Origin: Haliclona indistincta | Taxonomy: Eukaryota > Porifera > Demospongiae > Haplosclerida > Chalinidae | DNA: 64,000 nucleotides | Assembly (NCBI GenBank): GCA_964017065.1 | Contig: OZ024789.1 | Span: 5,894,191-5,958,190 of the forward strand | Direction of reading: 5' to 3' | Shown here: positions 12,965 to 25,449 of the stretch, piece by piece | Layout of the letters: each line of letters starts with the position of its first letter | Numbering within the stretch: the stretch's first letter is position 1 | Made by a program: the position numbers and the translations under genes | The notes under the pieces: model-generated | Told to the model about the DNA's origin: nothing | The model's database searches: none | What the model saw: the letters and a program-made list of their open reading frames with translations, nothing else

Positions 12965-13804
12965 GCTGTTCAGTGTCAGATCACTTCATTGTTTACCAGG
13001 CTCGGGACTGTTAGCAGTACTGATGTGTGAATCAAGACACATGTACAATATAACTGTTCTCTATGCAACTCTTGCAGTCACCACTTTTTGTTGTATTATT
13101 CAAATTCATCAATTTGATTATTATTGTGTAGTTAGTTGGTGTAAGTTCTTACTCCTCACAGTAACAACAATTCCCGCGTATTTTTCATAATGACAATGTA
13201 TTCCAATTAACTCTCACCCGGACACGCCTATCCAGCATGGTATACGTAGCACTAGCTAATCGTTCTCTATCTCTCTACTACTGTACTCTACTATCTACCA
13301 CAAGGACAGATACATATCCTTCTTCACTAGCTAAATGTTCTCTCAAGGCGGGTTTAGCGGCACAGCAGCAGCCTCACGAGAACTCTAAGTCTTGGTGGCA
13401 GGAGGGAAGCAGCTAGTGCATGCTAGATCAGTCTCGTTTGACCTACGTACTGTAGTTTGTAGCCTCTGTGTTGCCTTCTCTGCTGAAACACTACCTCAGA
13501 CAATCAACTAGCTAGACACCAGATTCATCACAGTATCATCAGGTACGCTTGCCTCTCTTTCTGTCTGATTCTCAGCTGTTTTTCATTCTCTTATTCAATG
13601 CTGTGTTCTTATTCCTTGTTCAATCCAATCCTTGTGTGTTGTTCTAACATTGTTCATAAGTGTATTCAAAACATCCTTTAATTTGCTTGCCTGATTTTCA
13701 GTCGGAACTTAGTATTTTGATATGTTCTTGTCTCAATTACTGTGTGTCAGTCTCACCGACTCATTTCATACTTGTTCTGACTATCTTTTGTTTTCTTTGC
13801 TCAG
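12965..13804 (+). other. Spacer after KRD1, conserved in each unit
   Basis: This is the 3' untranslated region and intergenic spacer shared by all units (also 24708-25449, 35978-36390, 49150-50007, 60272-60920). It holds a conserved block that looks like a non-coding exon, ending CAGTATCATCAG before GTACGC at about 13540, which is a good donor. Further on, GATTTTCAG at about 13700 resembles an acceptor. No protein is recognised. It may be UTP20-like intron sequence or the leader of an unannotated transcript. Confidence 0.4.
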
Positions 13805-15009
13805 AGCCGTGGTTGCAATTTTAGACTCATTCCATTTCAAAGTAACAGAAGAGCATCAAGACAGTGAACCACCAGCTGAGCAACAAGAGGAGGAAGAAGA
13901 CAATACAATGGAGCTGACTACCTCAGAGGATCCACTCCACTATACTCAACACCATCCTACCTGGTCTGGAGTCAAGTCTTACTAAAGAGGTACTAACTAT
14001 AGAATCTCAATTTAGTACTTGTACTATAGCAGCCGTTGAAACCTAGTTTTCGACTTCTAGCTAGTGTGCCTTTTCATATGTGAACCAAAGTTAAAAATAC
14101 TGAACTATTATTAATTAATGATGTGTGATCTGTTTGTGGTCAGAGTACAAGTTTACTCATCAAGAGGCAGAGGTGAATGAAGAGGCTAGTGTTTATAGTG
14201 TTTGTTTTTAGTGGTCACGTATCATTATGTACTGTATTACCATATATGGTTGGTAAACATGTAGTATGTGTATGTATGTACTACCACTATTTTCTTGTGT
14301 AGTTGATATAACATTCTTGCATAACTGTCTCATGACTTAATGTGTAGGTATGTACTACATGTTGTAATTGTGGATATGTACTACAACTGTACTAACAGTG
14401 GTTTATCACAAATGTCATGCTGGTGTTGCTCCATTCCTAATATCCATTATGCATTGCATTGTATTGCATAATGGAAGTCAGAGTAACAAGTTTACTCACA
14501 ACAATGCAGAGGTGAATGAAGAGGCTGAGATGCTGAGGGTACCAGTTGCTAAGGCAATGACTAAGCTCCTCCTCGTGAGTCCTTCCTCCATGATGCCTAT
14601 CTATCAGGGTGAGTGAAGGATTTTGTGATTGTGTGACAGTGTGATGGTGTGTAGGTCATTTTTTAAGGTGTGTAATAAGCTCAAGAATTGTAGTCGTGAT
14701 GTGAGAGCTGTTGCTAGGGACACACTGTTCAAGACAGCTCACTCTCTGGGCCCACACTATCTGCAGTTGACTGTGAAAGAGCTGAGGAAATCTTTAACAA
14801 GAGGATATCAGGTGAGAGAGATAGTCAAATTTTGCAATTTAATAAAAAAAATTATTAGCTTCATCTACTGGCATACACTATCCATCACTTGCTGCCCCCA
14901 TTCTGAAACCACTGAGGAGACTTGGACTCAAGCCTAGCTAGACCCCATCATCCAGGTATTTTCATGACATTCTTTTTTTTATTGTCTGCTTTATCTCCCT
15001 CCCTCACAT

Positions 15010-15061
<52 letters not shown>

Positions 15062-15580
15062 TCTCTCTCAGGATCTCTCTCTCTCCCCCTAGCCTCGTAT
15101 CCAGTCCCTGTAAGAAGGGGCCTGGTACAGACTGTCTACGCACGCACGCTTATTAACAATTTGAATTGGCAATAAAAATGTGATAACGTGGGCGATATGA
15201 TTGGGGCAGGGAGACATAACATCACGAGATTTTGTACTTGCAAATTGCTTTTCAGGAAGCTCTTACACTAATTCCTTGACGTTTGCGAGTGTGAAAAAGC
15301 GCGCTAGCAAAGAATGCAATGCTTGCTGAATGCCTATGATCGCGTCAAACAATTAGGACTAGCGTTATACGGATGTGTAACGAGAATATCCAATTGCCCA
15401 AGAAAAGTGGGGTAAATGGAGCATGTGCATGCAGACAGTCTGTACCAGGCTCTTTTCTAAAAGAGCCTGGGAATGAGGCTATCTCTCCTCTAACTCTCTG
15501 TTGCCTTCTCTACTAGAACCATGCAGTCAAAGAGGCATGTCTGTTGTTGCTGTCAGGACTAACAGTGATCCATTAATCAT
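13805..15580 (+). pseudogene. UTP20-like 3' fragment, piece 1 (degenerate)
   Basis: Exon-like blocks match UTP20, the large HEAT-repeat protein of the U3 snoRNP / 90S pre-ribosome. 13805-13985 encodes ILDSFHFKV (UTP20 has a similar ILDxFHF motif), and 14655-14811 encodes VRAVARDTLF, HSLGPHYLQLTVKEL and SLTRGYQ before a good donor. The exon between them is present twice (fragment at about 14144-14190, fuller copy at about 14480-14600), separated by DNA resembling KRD intron 8. The fuller copy has an indel relative to pieces 2 and 3 that shifts its frame. The next exon (about 14859-14955) stops after HLLAYTIHHLL. The rest is lost, and a transposon occupies 15090-15481. UTP20 is about 2,700 residues in other animals, so this is a small relic. 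Confidence 0.75.
15090..15481. mobile_element. MITE of the AGCCTCGT family
   Basis: The ends TAGCCTCGTATCCAG and CTGGGAATGAGGCTA are inverted repeats, and an inner inverted pair is GGCCTGGTACAGACTGTC / GACAGTCTGTACCAGGCTC. It is flanked by CT-rich sequence in which a 9-base duplication is blurred. It belongs with 28709-29340 and 45195-46102, which have clean 9-base duplications. It lies between a decayed UTP20 piece and the KRD2 promoter region. Confidence 0.8.
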
Positions 15581-15869
15581 AAAATGTTTCAACGTATTTA
15601 TCAGCAAAAATTAATAATAGACTAACAATTATGATGTGATGATCAGTCAATTGATCGAGTTGATTGTGATGGTTTGGTACTGAGTGTTCCAACAGAGACC
15701 GCACTGTCAGCTGATAGTAGGTGGAGCTCATCTAGTAATGAGATTCACAGCATTAATGAATTTATTTTAACACTATATGCCGTGAGTGCATGAGTGGTCG
15801 TCCTAGCTTTCTTCTCTGATCTTGATCGTGGTCTTTACATGTTGATACTATGTGTCTACCTCTTGAGAT

Positions 15870-18800
15870 ATGGCAGATCCTCAGCGTGAGTCACAACTTA
15901 GCCGTGTTTAATTTGTCTAGATACCAACTGTTAGCTAGTTTCTTACTCCTCATGCACAGTGAACGACAGGTACGAGCCTGATGCTCGTGCTGGACACCAA
16001 ACCATTCGTGTTGGTAGTAACGTGTACATGTGGGCTGGAGATGTGGACGGTATGCCAAAGGTACACGACAGTCAAGAAAAGAGACAGTTTATATCCTGTG
16101 TGGAGGTATTCCACTCTGAGAGAGGAGACTGGACACGTCAGCCAACAAGTGGAGCTCCTCCACTGGGAGTGTATGGATATGGCTGTACTGCAGTGGGTGA
16201 TGCACTCCACTTCTTTGGTGGATGGTGTACTCATGATCACTGCTATCATAACAGCATTCACTCATTGAGCACATCGTCCCTTCACTGGGTGGAGTTATCA
16301 CCCACCACATCAGAGGGTGGGGCACCGATGAGAAAGAGTGACTGTGGTACAGTAGCATTTAAGGATGGAGAGGAGGACATCTTGTACATAGTAGCAGGGT
16401 TTGGTCCTACTCCATCATATCATCAGCCTGGAGCACTGTATAAAGCTTTATCTAGTGATCGTGTCTTCTGCAATGAGCAGCACATGTTCTCACTGAGTAC
16501 AAGTGAGTGATACTGTACATACATGTACTATAAGTGTTGCAACAGTTTACTAATGTATGTAGAGATAGTGCTTGTGTACTAGCTCAGTTTGTCTATCATT
16601 ATTATCACTATGATAGTAAAAGCATGAGTAATACAAATGTATATTGTACATGTACATTGTACCATTGAGTGGTATTATACCAGTAGTAGTGAAAGATGAT
16701 GTCATCACCTCCTGCAGGAGAGTGGAGCTCACCAAACATTACTGGACAGCCTCCTCCTCCATTGTTCCATTTCACACTTACTCCAGTGAGTGAGAGAAAA
16801 GCTGCACTGTTTGGTGGTTTGAGTGCATCAGGAGCCAGTCATGACCTGTTGATAGTTGAGCTGAGTAGAGATACTGTGGTGAGTGTTATGAGGATTGTGT
16901 GATAGTGTGGGTTATACATTGATCAATGGTTAGACCAACACAAAACACTATTCTTCTGTATACAGTAGAGGACAATACAAGATTAACATGCATATCGTTG
17001 TCGTTCTACAACAGTCATGCGTATTTCTAATAGAGTGAACTGTGAATGCTTCGTAATTTTTAACATCGTTATAATGCTAGTCATATGATTGAGCAAGTAC
17101 GCTCCCTGGTACGCCTCGTGTCTGTGTTAGACAATCGTAACACCAAGTGTACGTTTAATGACTGACTCTGGTTTACTGACTCTGTTGAGCACTAGACAAG
17201 CGTCGTCTATCGCTAAACTAAACTGTTCACCTGAACTATGGTCGCGCCTTTCCATAAAGAGAGGAAATTATATACACCTATATCGACTGGTGCATGGACC
17301 TTTCTATGTAGAATGACCGACCTAATGTAATATGACCGATCACATTCGCTTTACAAGCAGTTTTCTCGGTCATCTGTTACCGGCCTCATTTGATTTGTGA
17401 CCGACCTCATAAATTATTTGTGCAGTTGCATAAGAGCGACTGAATTTTGACACAAACAACACGCCATAGAAATAAAACTGTATAAATATGCAATCGTTTT
17501 ACAATCATTGAACTACAACGAATTAACATTTAGTTTTTAATGTCTTCTATGGTACATACAAATAGCAGCATATTGTGTACAGTGTAATCACATACACTAT
17601 TGCTAACACATCATGTTATGTGCTGTGAGCATGTCTGTTATAAAGCGATAGCCCAGGATGAGTCTGCTCTTCCTCTTACCAGCACTGGACCATGATCAAC
17701 AAACCTATCGACCGATCAGTGGAATGGCCTAAGGGGAGATGGAGTCATGCTACCACATGTGTGAGTGGTCCACTACTAGTGATAGTGGGTGGGGTCAGTG
17801 GGGGTAGTACTATTAGTGACTGTTGGATTGGTGACCTCACTACAAACCAGTGGAAGAAGGTATAGTGTTTGTATCTTAGACACTTTCAAGATTGGTTTGA
17901 TATTGTATACATTCTTGCAGCTATCCCTCCCTGACTCTGTGACTAAACGATGCTACCACTCTCTTTCTGCTCTACAACTATCACCACACAGTGTGTTACT
18001 GGTAATATTTGGTGGACGGAAATCACTAATTGATTCTGATAATCTATCCCACACTGCCCTCATTGAATTGAGTGAGTACTATCAATGTATTGTCCATGCA
18101 GTATAGCAGCTATAGTGAGAGACACTGGGCAGTGGTACAGGTGTACTGCTGACATAACAGCTGTTTTCTCCCATGCAGTCCTGCAGGAAGATGGCAGGCA
18201 GTGGGTGGTGGGTAGGATATTAGAGGGAGCAGCCTTGGAAGACAAGAGAGTGTACCAGCAGATGTACCGGGAGATGATACAATACAATGGTCAGTTCAAA
18301 TTTTTTATCTACACAAGTTGTGTAAAGCGATTTTTATGCTTTTTCAGATGCCAAGGCGTCACTGGGAGTAACAGTCATCATGAATATCACCAACATTGGT
18401 ACCCAGGGCTATCCCGGCACAGGAAAAACATCAATTCTCGACCTTGCCATGGGGAAAGAGCCAGCCCCTCAAAGGAACAGTACCGGCTGTATTGATCCAC
18501 CCTCTCGCTACATGCTGATCAATAGTGAAGCTGATTCCAGTGCAGCACAAGTGGAGTGGGAGAACGTCACTATAGACAAGATGTTTGAAATGGTTTGTGG
18601 AGCAGTAAAGAAGACCATTGAGGAAAGTCCATTGGACAAGGCTCTTGTCCATTCAGACAAGCCTGCAGTAGCAGCACTACCAGTAGCAATAGACACTAGC
18701 TCACTTGCTGCAGATTATGACCCAACTCCTGTTGGCAATGAACTGGACCCTCTTACACCAGCTGCAGCAGTAGCAGGCGGTGCTAATCAGATACCAGCAG

Positions 18801-21800
18801 CAGCTGAGCCTTCTCTTCATCCTTTTTCTCCAGTGGCTAACGTTGGCTTTACTTGGTTTCCTGATCTGCTCAAGGAACTGTACAGCAGCAGAAGTTCTGG
18901 TGTAATCTTCAACTCCCACTGGATGATGGTGACTGATTGTGGTGGCCAACCACCATTTCTGGATGTAGCCGCTCTTTTCCTTCGAAACAGCTGTCTTCAA
19001 ATCTTTCCTCTCAAACTCAACGAGTCCTTGAGCAAAATAGCAGAGTTTTCTTATTTCTTTAGTGGCAAGTCTGCCAAGTGTGATCAATTTGATGTAGTGT
19101 TGAGCAATCAACAGATAATGGAGACTCTAGCCAAGTCTACAGCTTCTATTCAGCCGCCATACACACCGTCAGCAACTGAGTGTCCAAAGGGAGCTAAATT
19201 CACAATCGTGGGCACATTTGAAGACGAGGCACACCATTGCAGTGAAACAGTAGCAGAGAAAGAGACGATTCTCAAACAAGTCCTCGAACCGTACAAAGCA
19301 TTCCGAGTGCAGCTGGGTAGCAAGGTGATCCTGCCTATCAATGCCGTCGCCATGGACACCGAGACCAAGAAGGAGCGGACAGAGTCAGCAAAGAAACTTC
19401 GACGACTATTGAAAAAGGCAAATGTGACAATGAAAGTAGAGGTAAAGCTGCGCTGGTTTGGGTTTCTCCTGAGCATGCTGACTATAGCTGAGAAGGATGG
19501 TAAAGCCATACTCACACTTAGTGAGTGCTATAGACTCGGAGACTCTCTTGAGATGGACAAATCAGAGACCATGAAAGCAATCCAGTTTTTCCACGATATC
19601 AGCCTCATCATGCATTTTGATACTCCGAAGCTCAGAGACTCTGTTGTCATCGACACCAAACCAGTGCTCAACAAGTTCTCTCGACTAATCACTCTCTCGT
19701 TTCTGGATGAAGATTTCCTTGCCGAGCACTACGAGGACATTGTCCTTCCTGACGGAGTCAAGGAACTACTCCAGCACCACGGGCGCTTCACCCGGTCCAC
19801 ACTAGAGTCATGTGTTGAATTCTCTGAGTCCATTCCGTTGCAATTCTTTGTGGACATTCTAGAGCACGTAAAGATTGTGGCTGCGATTGACCAAACATCA
19901 GAGTATTTTATGCCTTGCGCTCTACCCTATGCTACTGAAATGCCTGACTCCTCCCACCCATGGGTGATTAGACTGAGAGTAAAACGAGAAGTTAAAGAAG
20001 ATTATGTTCCTATCCCAGTGGGTTATCTACCAGCCATTCTAGTCTTCCTTCTCACTAGGTTCTCTGGTCGCTTCTTCTTATTTGAAAGCCAACGACAATA
20101 TCGAAATGTGATCAAGTTGTGTTACAAGCCTGGAGGTGTGGTCTGTTTAGTGGAGCGCCATCTTCAACTGGAGGTACACTTTTCTTGCTGTGACCGACTT
20201 CAGCAAGAGTGCACGAACATTCGAAATCACGTTTTGGAATCGATTCGTATGACAGAAGAAAAGCTCCACATCAGAGAAGGTGCCATCACCAAGGTGGACT
20301 CTTTCCTATGCTCCTGCGGTGAGGGCGGCAGGGCCCAGCACATCTGTGCCTACAACCCTGAGACACAGATTGTGGAATGTGAGAAGACAAGAGAAGTGTT
20401 TGTATTGGAAGCTCATCATCAGCTGTGGCTAGGTGTGTTGTGATGTAGTCTCTGATGATACATGTGATAATTGTATTGATGTAGGAGCAGCAATGGAGAG
20501 CACTGCACACTCTATTCACTGCAGTGACGACACCAGTGACAGTCATGAGCCACCACCACTAGCGGCAGCAGAAGGTGAGCACTGTATACTGGTGTGGCTA
20601 TAGGTGAACCTCAGCTGGTATTATGTGGTATCATGATAATACAGAGAGTGGGTGATCATGATCAGCTTGTGATGATGGATAGTGACTAGTAAACAGTGTT
20701 TACACTAGTAGTCATGTATCATTATGCCTCGGTGGGCGGAACCACGAAGCATACATGTACAGTAGTTCGTCGGTTTGTCATTCATTATGCCTCGGTGGGC
20801 GGAGCCACGAGGCATACTGTAATCGCGTTGTCTGTCGTTCTGTCGTTCAGTCTGTCTGTTACACCATTTTTGCGGCGCACGCTGAACGGTGAGCTCTGAA
20901 ACTTGCAATGCAGGTATAACTCGACATTATCTCGGTTGTGTATTAGCGAAAGTTCGATGCAAAGCTTTGTTCTAGAGTTATGGCGCGGTTTGTTCACCTA
21001 TAGATGGCTTTGCTGACGATCAGGACTTCTCAGAAAAAAAACTACTCACAGCAGACTGCCTAGTAGCTTGTAGGTTAAATTTATACTACATGATGGCAGC
21101 GCAGATCCGTAGAAACTGCGCGAGGAAGCTACTTGTAACCAGAACCCGGCAGGTTACTGCCATTCAATGCATAGGCACGCCCAGTTAATTAAAATAATAT
21201 TAATAATAATTCTCAGCACTGTTTGGCTTCTGATTGCATAACTACAAAGTTTGCTATATTGCTTCTGCTCGTGCTATATTCGAATGCTGGCAGCTGAATA
21301 TGAATATTACTCTGTTATAGCATTACATGCTCAAATTTTAACATCCACCGAGGCATAACCAGCGCCAACGGTGCATTTTTCATTCTGTCCGCAGGCAGAA
21401 CTCCGCGTCGGCTGAAAACTATTCGCTGATACTTGCAATACATGTTCAACTCGGTGTTGCCTCGGAATTGAATTGATAGACTTTTGGTTTCAAAGCTTCG
21501 TTACCTTGAATGGCATTGCTGGACTCGCTCAGCATTGTGGGACTTCGCTGAAGATAAAGCTGTCTACTATAGTCTTCTTCACAGCTTGTAAGACAATTCT
21601 TTACTCAAGGTAGTACAGTGAGTGCTGAGAAATCAATCGTGCTATCGCTACGCAGCGCCAGCTCCAGCAAGCTAGCAACCAGCGCTTACATGCTGTGTTG
21701 ATTATAGGCACGCCCAACTGAATTCCATGTGGTTAGCACTGCTAGGCTTCTGATTGCATAGTTGCAACCCACTAGCTTATTCTGCAAACAGTGCTGTATT

Positions 21801-22674
21801 GCAGCTTGTAACGTTTCAGCGCTCTTCAGCTTTAATTTTATCATACAGGAATTGCATTGCATAACTATTATACTGCATTGTGATTGCTGTACAGCAAGGT
21901 ATAACAGCTGCAGTTTGTTGCTATGTATGTTTTACTGTCGGTTGTCCCTCTGTGTGCTCCACCAAGGCATCAGCACCTTTGGTGCCTAGTTAGGTACTGT
22001 ATTACCATATGGTTGGTAAACATGTAATGTGTTTGTATGTACTACCACTATCTCTTACTATACCGTGGAGTAACAGTGGTTCATCACAACAGCTCTCTCA
22101 TGTCATAGTTTGTATTCTAGTGTTGCTCCATTATTGCTGGTCATGTGAGTCATATCTTTAGTGTTCTATCAGCTAGTCATGAGATGTGTTGAATCAGTTG
22201 TGTTAGTGACTGTGTTGTTACTGTCAGTAATGATGGTATTATACCAGTAGCTACTACAGTATCTGATGGACACACACCATCTCATGATCATGGTAACACT
22301 ATACCTGCTACTGCTGTCAATATGGCTCATGGTGTCTCATGTGTGTAGGTAGTGACACTCCCACTCTACTCAAGCTGAAGACAATGAAAGGAGCTGATGG
22401 TAAACCGCTGAAGATAGTTCAAAAGCCTATTCCTGTTCATGACTACACAACATTCGGTATGTGTCTCCTATGCACCTCGTATAATATAATGCATAGTAAC
22501 ATGGAGCATAATTGTCATTTCTGCCATCATGCAGTCAAGTACTTCAACAAAGCTTTGATGCAATTTCTTCGATGCAATCAAAAAGCTTGTCAAACTAAAT
22601 TTTTGAGTGTATGCGTGAAATTAACTCGGCAAGTGAAGCTGATATCTAAAAAGGATCTGCCGGTCTGTAGATAA
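15870..22674 (+). CDS. KRD2: Kelch-Roc-COR protein with interrupted death domain
   Basis: Exons: 15870-15885, 15960-16502, 16718-16878, 17683-17859, 17921-18071, 18179-18289, 18348-20432, 20485-20574, 22349-22674. Phases are consistent throughout (1, 1, 0, 0, 1, 1, 1, 1). The start is ATG at 15870 (MADPQ, then a splice to LNDRYEPDAR). Six Kelch blades are followed by the P-loop GYPGTGKT, DCGGQP, VGTFED and the COR-like block. Exon 7 is open for 695 codons. The ninth exon starts like the other copies, then departs after 22470 into unrelated sequence and stops at 22672-22674, so the death-domain helices and the usual last intron and stop exon are missing. A region after COR (KREVKEDY, FFLFESQRQY) differs strongly from the other copies. 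Intron 8 carries a 1.27-kb transposon. The product may be truncated, or spliced at the GTATGT at 22457-22462 into the downstream transmembrane/death-domain exons, which have matching phase. Confidence 0.75.
20725..21989. mobile_element. 1.27-kb transposon in KRD2 intron 8, TTA target duplication
   Basis: KRD1 and KRD3 are contiguous here (ATGTATCATTAGCTACTG and ATGTATTATTAGGTACTG), whereas KRD2 has this block between two TTA trinucleotides. The left part contains two direct copies of TATGCCTCGGTGGGCGGA (20724 and 20787), and the right end reads CACCTTTGGTGCCTAG. A TTA duplication is what PIF/Harbinger-type elements make. No transposase is recognised, so it is non-autonomous or dead. Confidence 0.8.
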
Positions 22675-24707
22675 CTAAGCTGTCTAGCTGCATGCCAAGT
22701 CTATATAGTCGTGCTACAGAGTGCCCACAAATGAGACTTTCGAATTGTTAGTCGACGAAGCTGCTAGTTGCTTCGTGCACTTCGTAACGCACTATGGTAG
22801 CGTGTCTAGCCACCGTTTTGCAAAACACAAAGTGCGGTTTTTGTTCTTACTGGATATGCGATGCTTTGTTCAGCCAAACCAACACACGCGATTGTTTCTT
22901 TCAAGCAAAAACTTCTCAGGGGTCTCTATTGCCTCGAGCACTTCATTTGCTTAAAGTGATGGGTAACAGTTGTGCCCACGCAAATCTATAGTACTTAATG
23001 AAAATAATTACCTATTCGGCGGTTATTATAATTATCTGCCAAACGCAGAATGGTGATCCTACACGAGCTTTCCGTTCTTCGAAGACTTCAGCAAATATGT
23101 GTTCTCCGTGATCCATACAGCGCGGCGATACTCAAGCTAGTGCTTGGTCAGTGGTCACGTATGCTAGCCACTGCTTGGTCCTTGCGTATTGCACAATCAC
23201 AATAATGGCGTCTTACGAACAGCTTGTCATTGTTGGTAAAATGGCTTTCTGACTTTGAGAGTGAGCACCTAGAATTAATTTATGTATGCTAGGTTTCATG
23301 CAGACAAATACAGAATTTCCTCTCTATTTGAGGAAAATTAACATAGAGGAAATGTTTTTACAGGTAGTCTTTTTAAAGTCAAAAACTGCACAATTTAAAT
23401 AACGATGCTACTGCATAGTTCCACAAATTAAAATCTCTTTAGAAAATACCCACTATATTCGTCTTTCCCACCCGTAACAAAATTCGAGTATGAAACACAG
23501 CATTTTGTGCAATAGCTTTCACATACTGTGTGAAATGGGAATATGCATTTCTTCTGTATCTAAACGGATGTATAATAATTATTAATTTTATTATCATTTT
23601 TTGTTGATCTATTTGTAGGAAGTTTTGTTGAGTTAATCCATTTCAAAACTATTGTTATCTTAATTATGTGTTCTTCAGCTGTTCTTGCTGTGCTAGTAAG
23701 TGTCATCATTGCTATAGTCCTGGCATTCCTGGGCTCGTCACATGATTCCCAACATGGTAAGCACATGACTTTACACAATATGCTGTTCACTGCACTATTA
23801 CTATACTACAAGCAGCCACACATCCTACTCAACCCTCCTCTGGCTCTATCGTTCAGCAAATCACTTCAGAAAAGGCTCTTATTGATGAGTTTCCTGTATC
23901 ACACATCACTGAACCACTTACTCTGTGTAGTTGTTTGAACAATGATGATCTTTACATCAACTGTAAACAAATAGTTAGTGACCATCACATGCAGTCAAAG
24001 ACAGCCACCATGAAGATACTGGGCATGTGGATCAACCAGTCACCAAAACTAACATGGAAAGATGTGGTGGATACTCTGTTCTGCTATCGTCTAGTAAACA
24101 AAGCTGTGCCACTAGCAGAGAGACATGGAGTAGACTGGAGACCTATTCATGACAAGAGCAGAAAAAACTAATGACTATAATTATTATGTTCATTTTACAT
24201 TGATTTTTATAATTATAGTTCATATTAAAATTTTTTGTCTCGATCTGTGGTAACTGTTGTTTGAAGTGTGGCTCGTTTTTACATCTAGCTGCTCTCTTGA
24301 TGAGCAAACATGTACATCCAATGGCTGGCAAGACCTCGTAATAGAGGAGGTCATGGTACTAGAGCATGCAGCATTTTGCAGCAAATAATGTTCCATGAGC
24401 AGTGGCTGAGAGAAGGGATATGTATTGTTAGTAACTTGATTCCACTGAGTAAACAACAGCTGCAGTGGACTGGACGTACAATGACATATGAATATATAGG
24501 TACACTCAAAAATAATTATTTGAAACATATAATTGTAGTAATACAATTATCCATCCATGTTGCAAGAGACTATTGTACTCTTGTGTTTGTACGTAACGTG
24601 TTATATTATTTTGTGGTACTTATATATCTTGCATATTGCTAGTCAGGACTGCCTATGAACGCCAGAAAGCAGATCTAAGTGTCTTTGGACGTATAAAATT
24701 CATCACT
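22471..24707 (+). other. Insertion/replacement block in the KRD2 3' end
   Basis: Homology with KRD1 and KRD4 stops after CTCCTA at 22470 and resumes at about 24708 (ATAACT ... CAACTATTGCAGTCACC), within the spacer that follows the stop exon in other copies. The missing part is the second half of the death-domain exon, the last intron and the stop exon. The block contains the small transmembrane death-domain gene (23205-24171), and its right edge (24668-24706) is a piece of the repeat family seen at 2629-2790. A repeat-mediated rearrangement or transposition that carried a gene is likely. Confidence 0.75.
23205..24171 (+). CDS. Small membrane-anchored death-domain protein (136 aa, 3 exons)
   Basis: Proposed exons 23205-23235, 23679-23756 and 23870-24171 have GT-AG borders (G|GTAAAA, TTCTTCAG|C, G|GTAAGC, CACTTCAG|A), both introns are phase 1, and the total of 411 bases is 137 codons with the stop. 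The start is MASYEQLVIV. Exon 2 is one hydrophobic segment (AVLAVLVSVIIAIVLAFLG), a single-pass signal-anchor or type III helix. Exon 3 carries a death-fold signature: ILGMWINQS, TWKDVVDTL and then PLAERHGV, the usual W..(8-12)..TW..L...L......LAE spacing of death domains. It sits in the block that destroyed the KRD2 death domain. A decayed relative of its promoter and start is at 3010-3265 (minus). An alternative is that exons 2-3 are spliced onto KRD2. The function is unknown; coupling a membrane location to death-domain partners is an inference. Confidence 0.6.
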
Positions 24708-25449
24708 ATAACTCTTGTTCATGCAACTATTGCAGTCACCACTTTTGTTGTATTATTAAAATTCATCATTATTGAGTAGTTAGTTGGTGTATAAAGTTCT
24801 TAATCCTCACAGCAATCAGCAATTCCCGCGCATTTTTCATAATGGGAACTTGTTCCAATTATAGCCTATCCAGACACGCCTATCCAGCAAGGTAGCACTA
24901 GCTAAATCGTTCTCTATCTCTCTACTACTGTACTCTACTATCTACCACAAGGACAGATACATATCCTTCTTCACTATTATGATCTCTCAAGGCGGGTTTA
25001 GCGTCACAGCAACAGCCTCACGAGAACTCTAAGTCTTGGTGTCAGGAGGGAAGCAGTGCATGCAGGAACAATCTCGGCGTTTGAACTAACTATACGTACT
25101 GTAGTTTGTAGCCTCTGTGTTTCCTTCTCTGCTAAAACACTACCTCAGACAATCAACTAGACACGAGATTCGTCACAGTATCATCAGGTACGCTTGGCTC
25201 TCTTTCTGTCTGATTCTCAGCTGTTTTTCATTCTCTTATTCAATGCTGTGTTCTTATTCCTTGTTCAATCCAATCCTTGTGTGTTGTTCTAACATTGTTC
25301 ATAAGTGTATTCAAAACATCCTTTAATTTGCTTGCCTGATTTTCAGTCGTAACTTAGTGTTTTGATATGTTCTTGTCTCAATTACTGTGTGTCAGTCTCA
25401 CTGACTCATTTCATACTTGTTCTGACTATCTTTTGTTTTCTTTGCTCAG
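24708..25449 (+). other. Spacer between KRD2 and UTP20 piece 2
   Basis: This is the same conserved spacer as 12965-13804, including the CATCAG|GTACGC donor-like site at about 25187 and GATTTTCAG at about 25345. No coding sequence is recognised. Confidence 0.4.
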
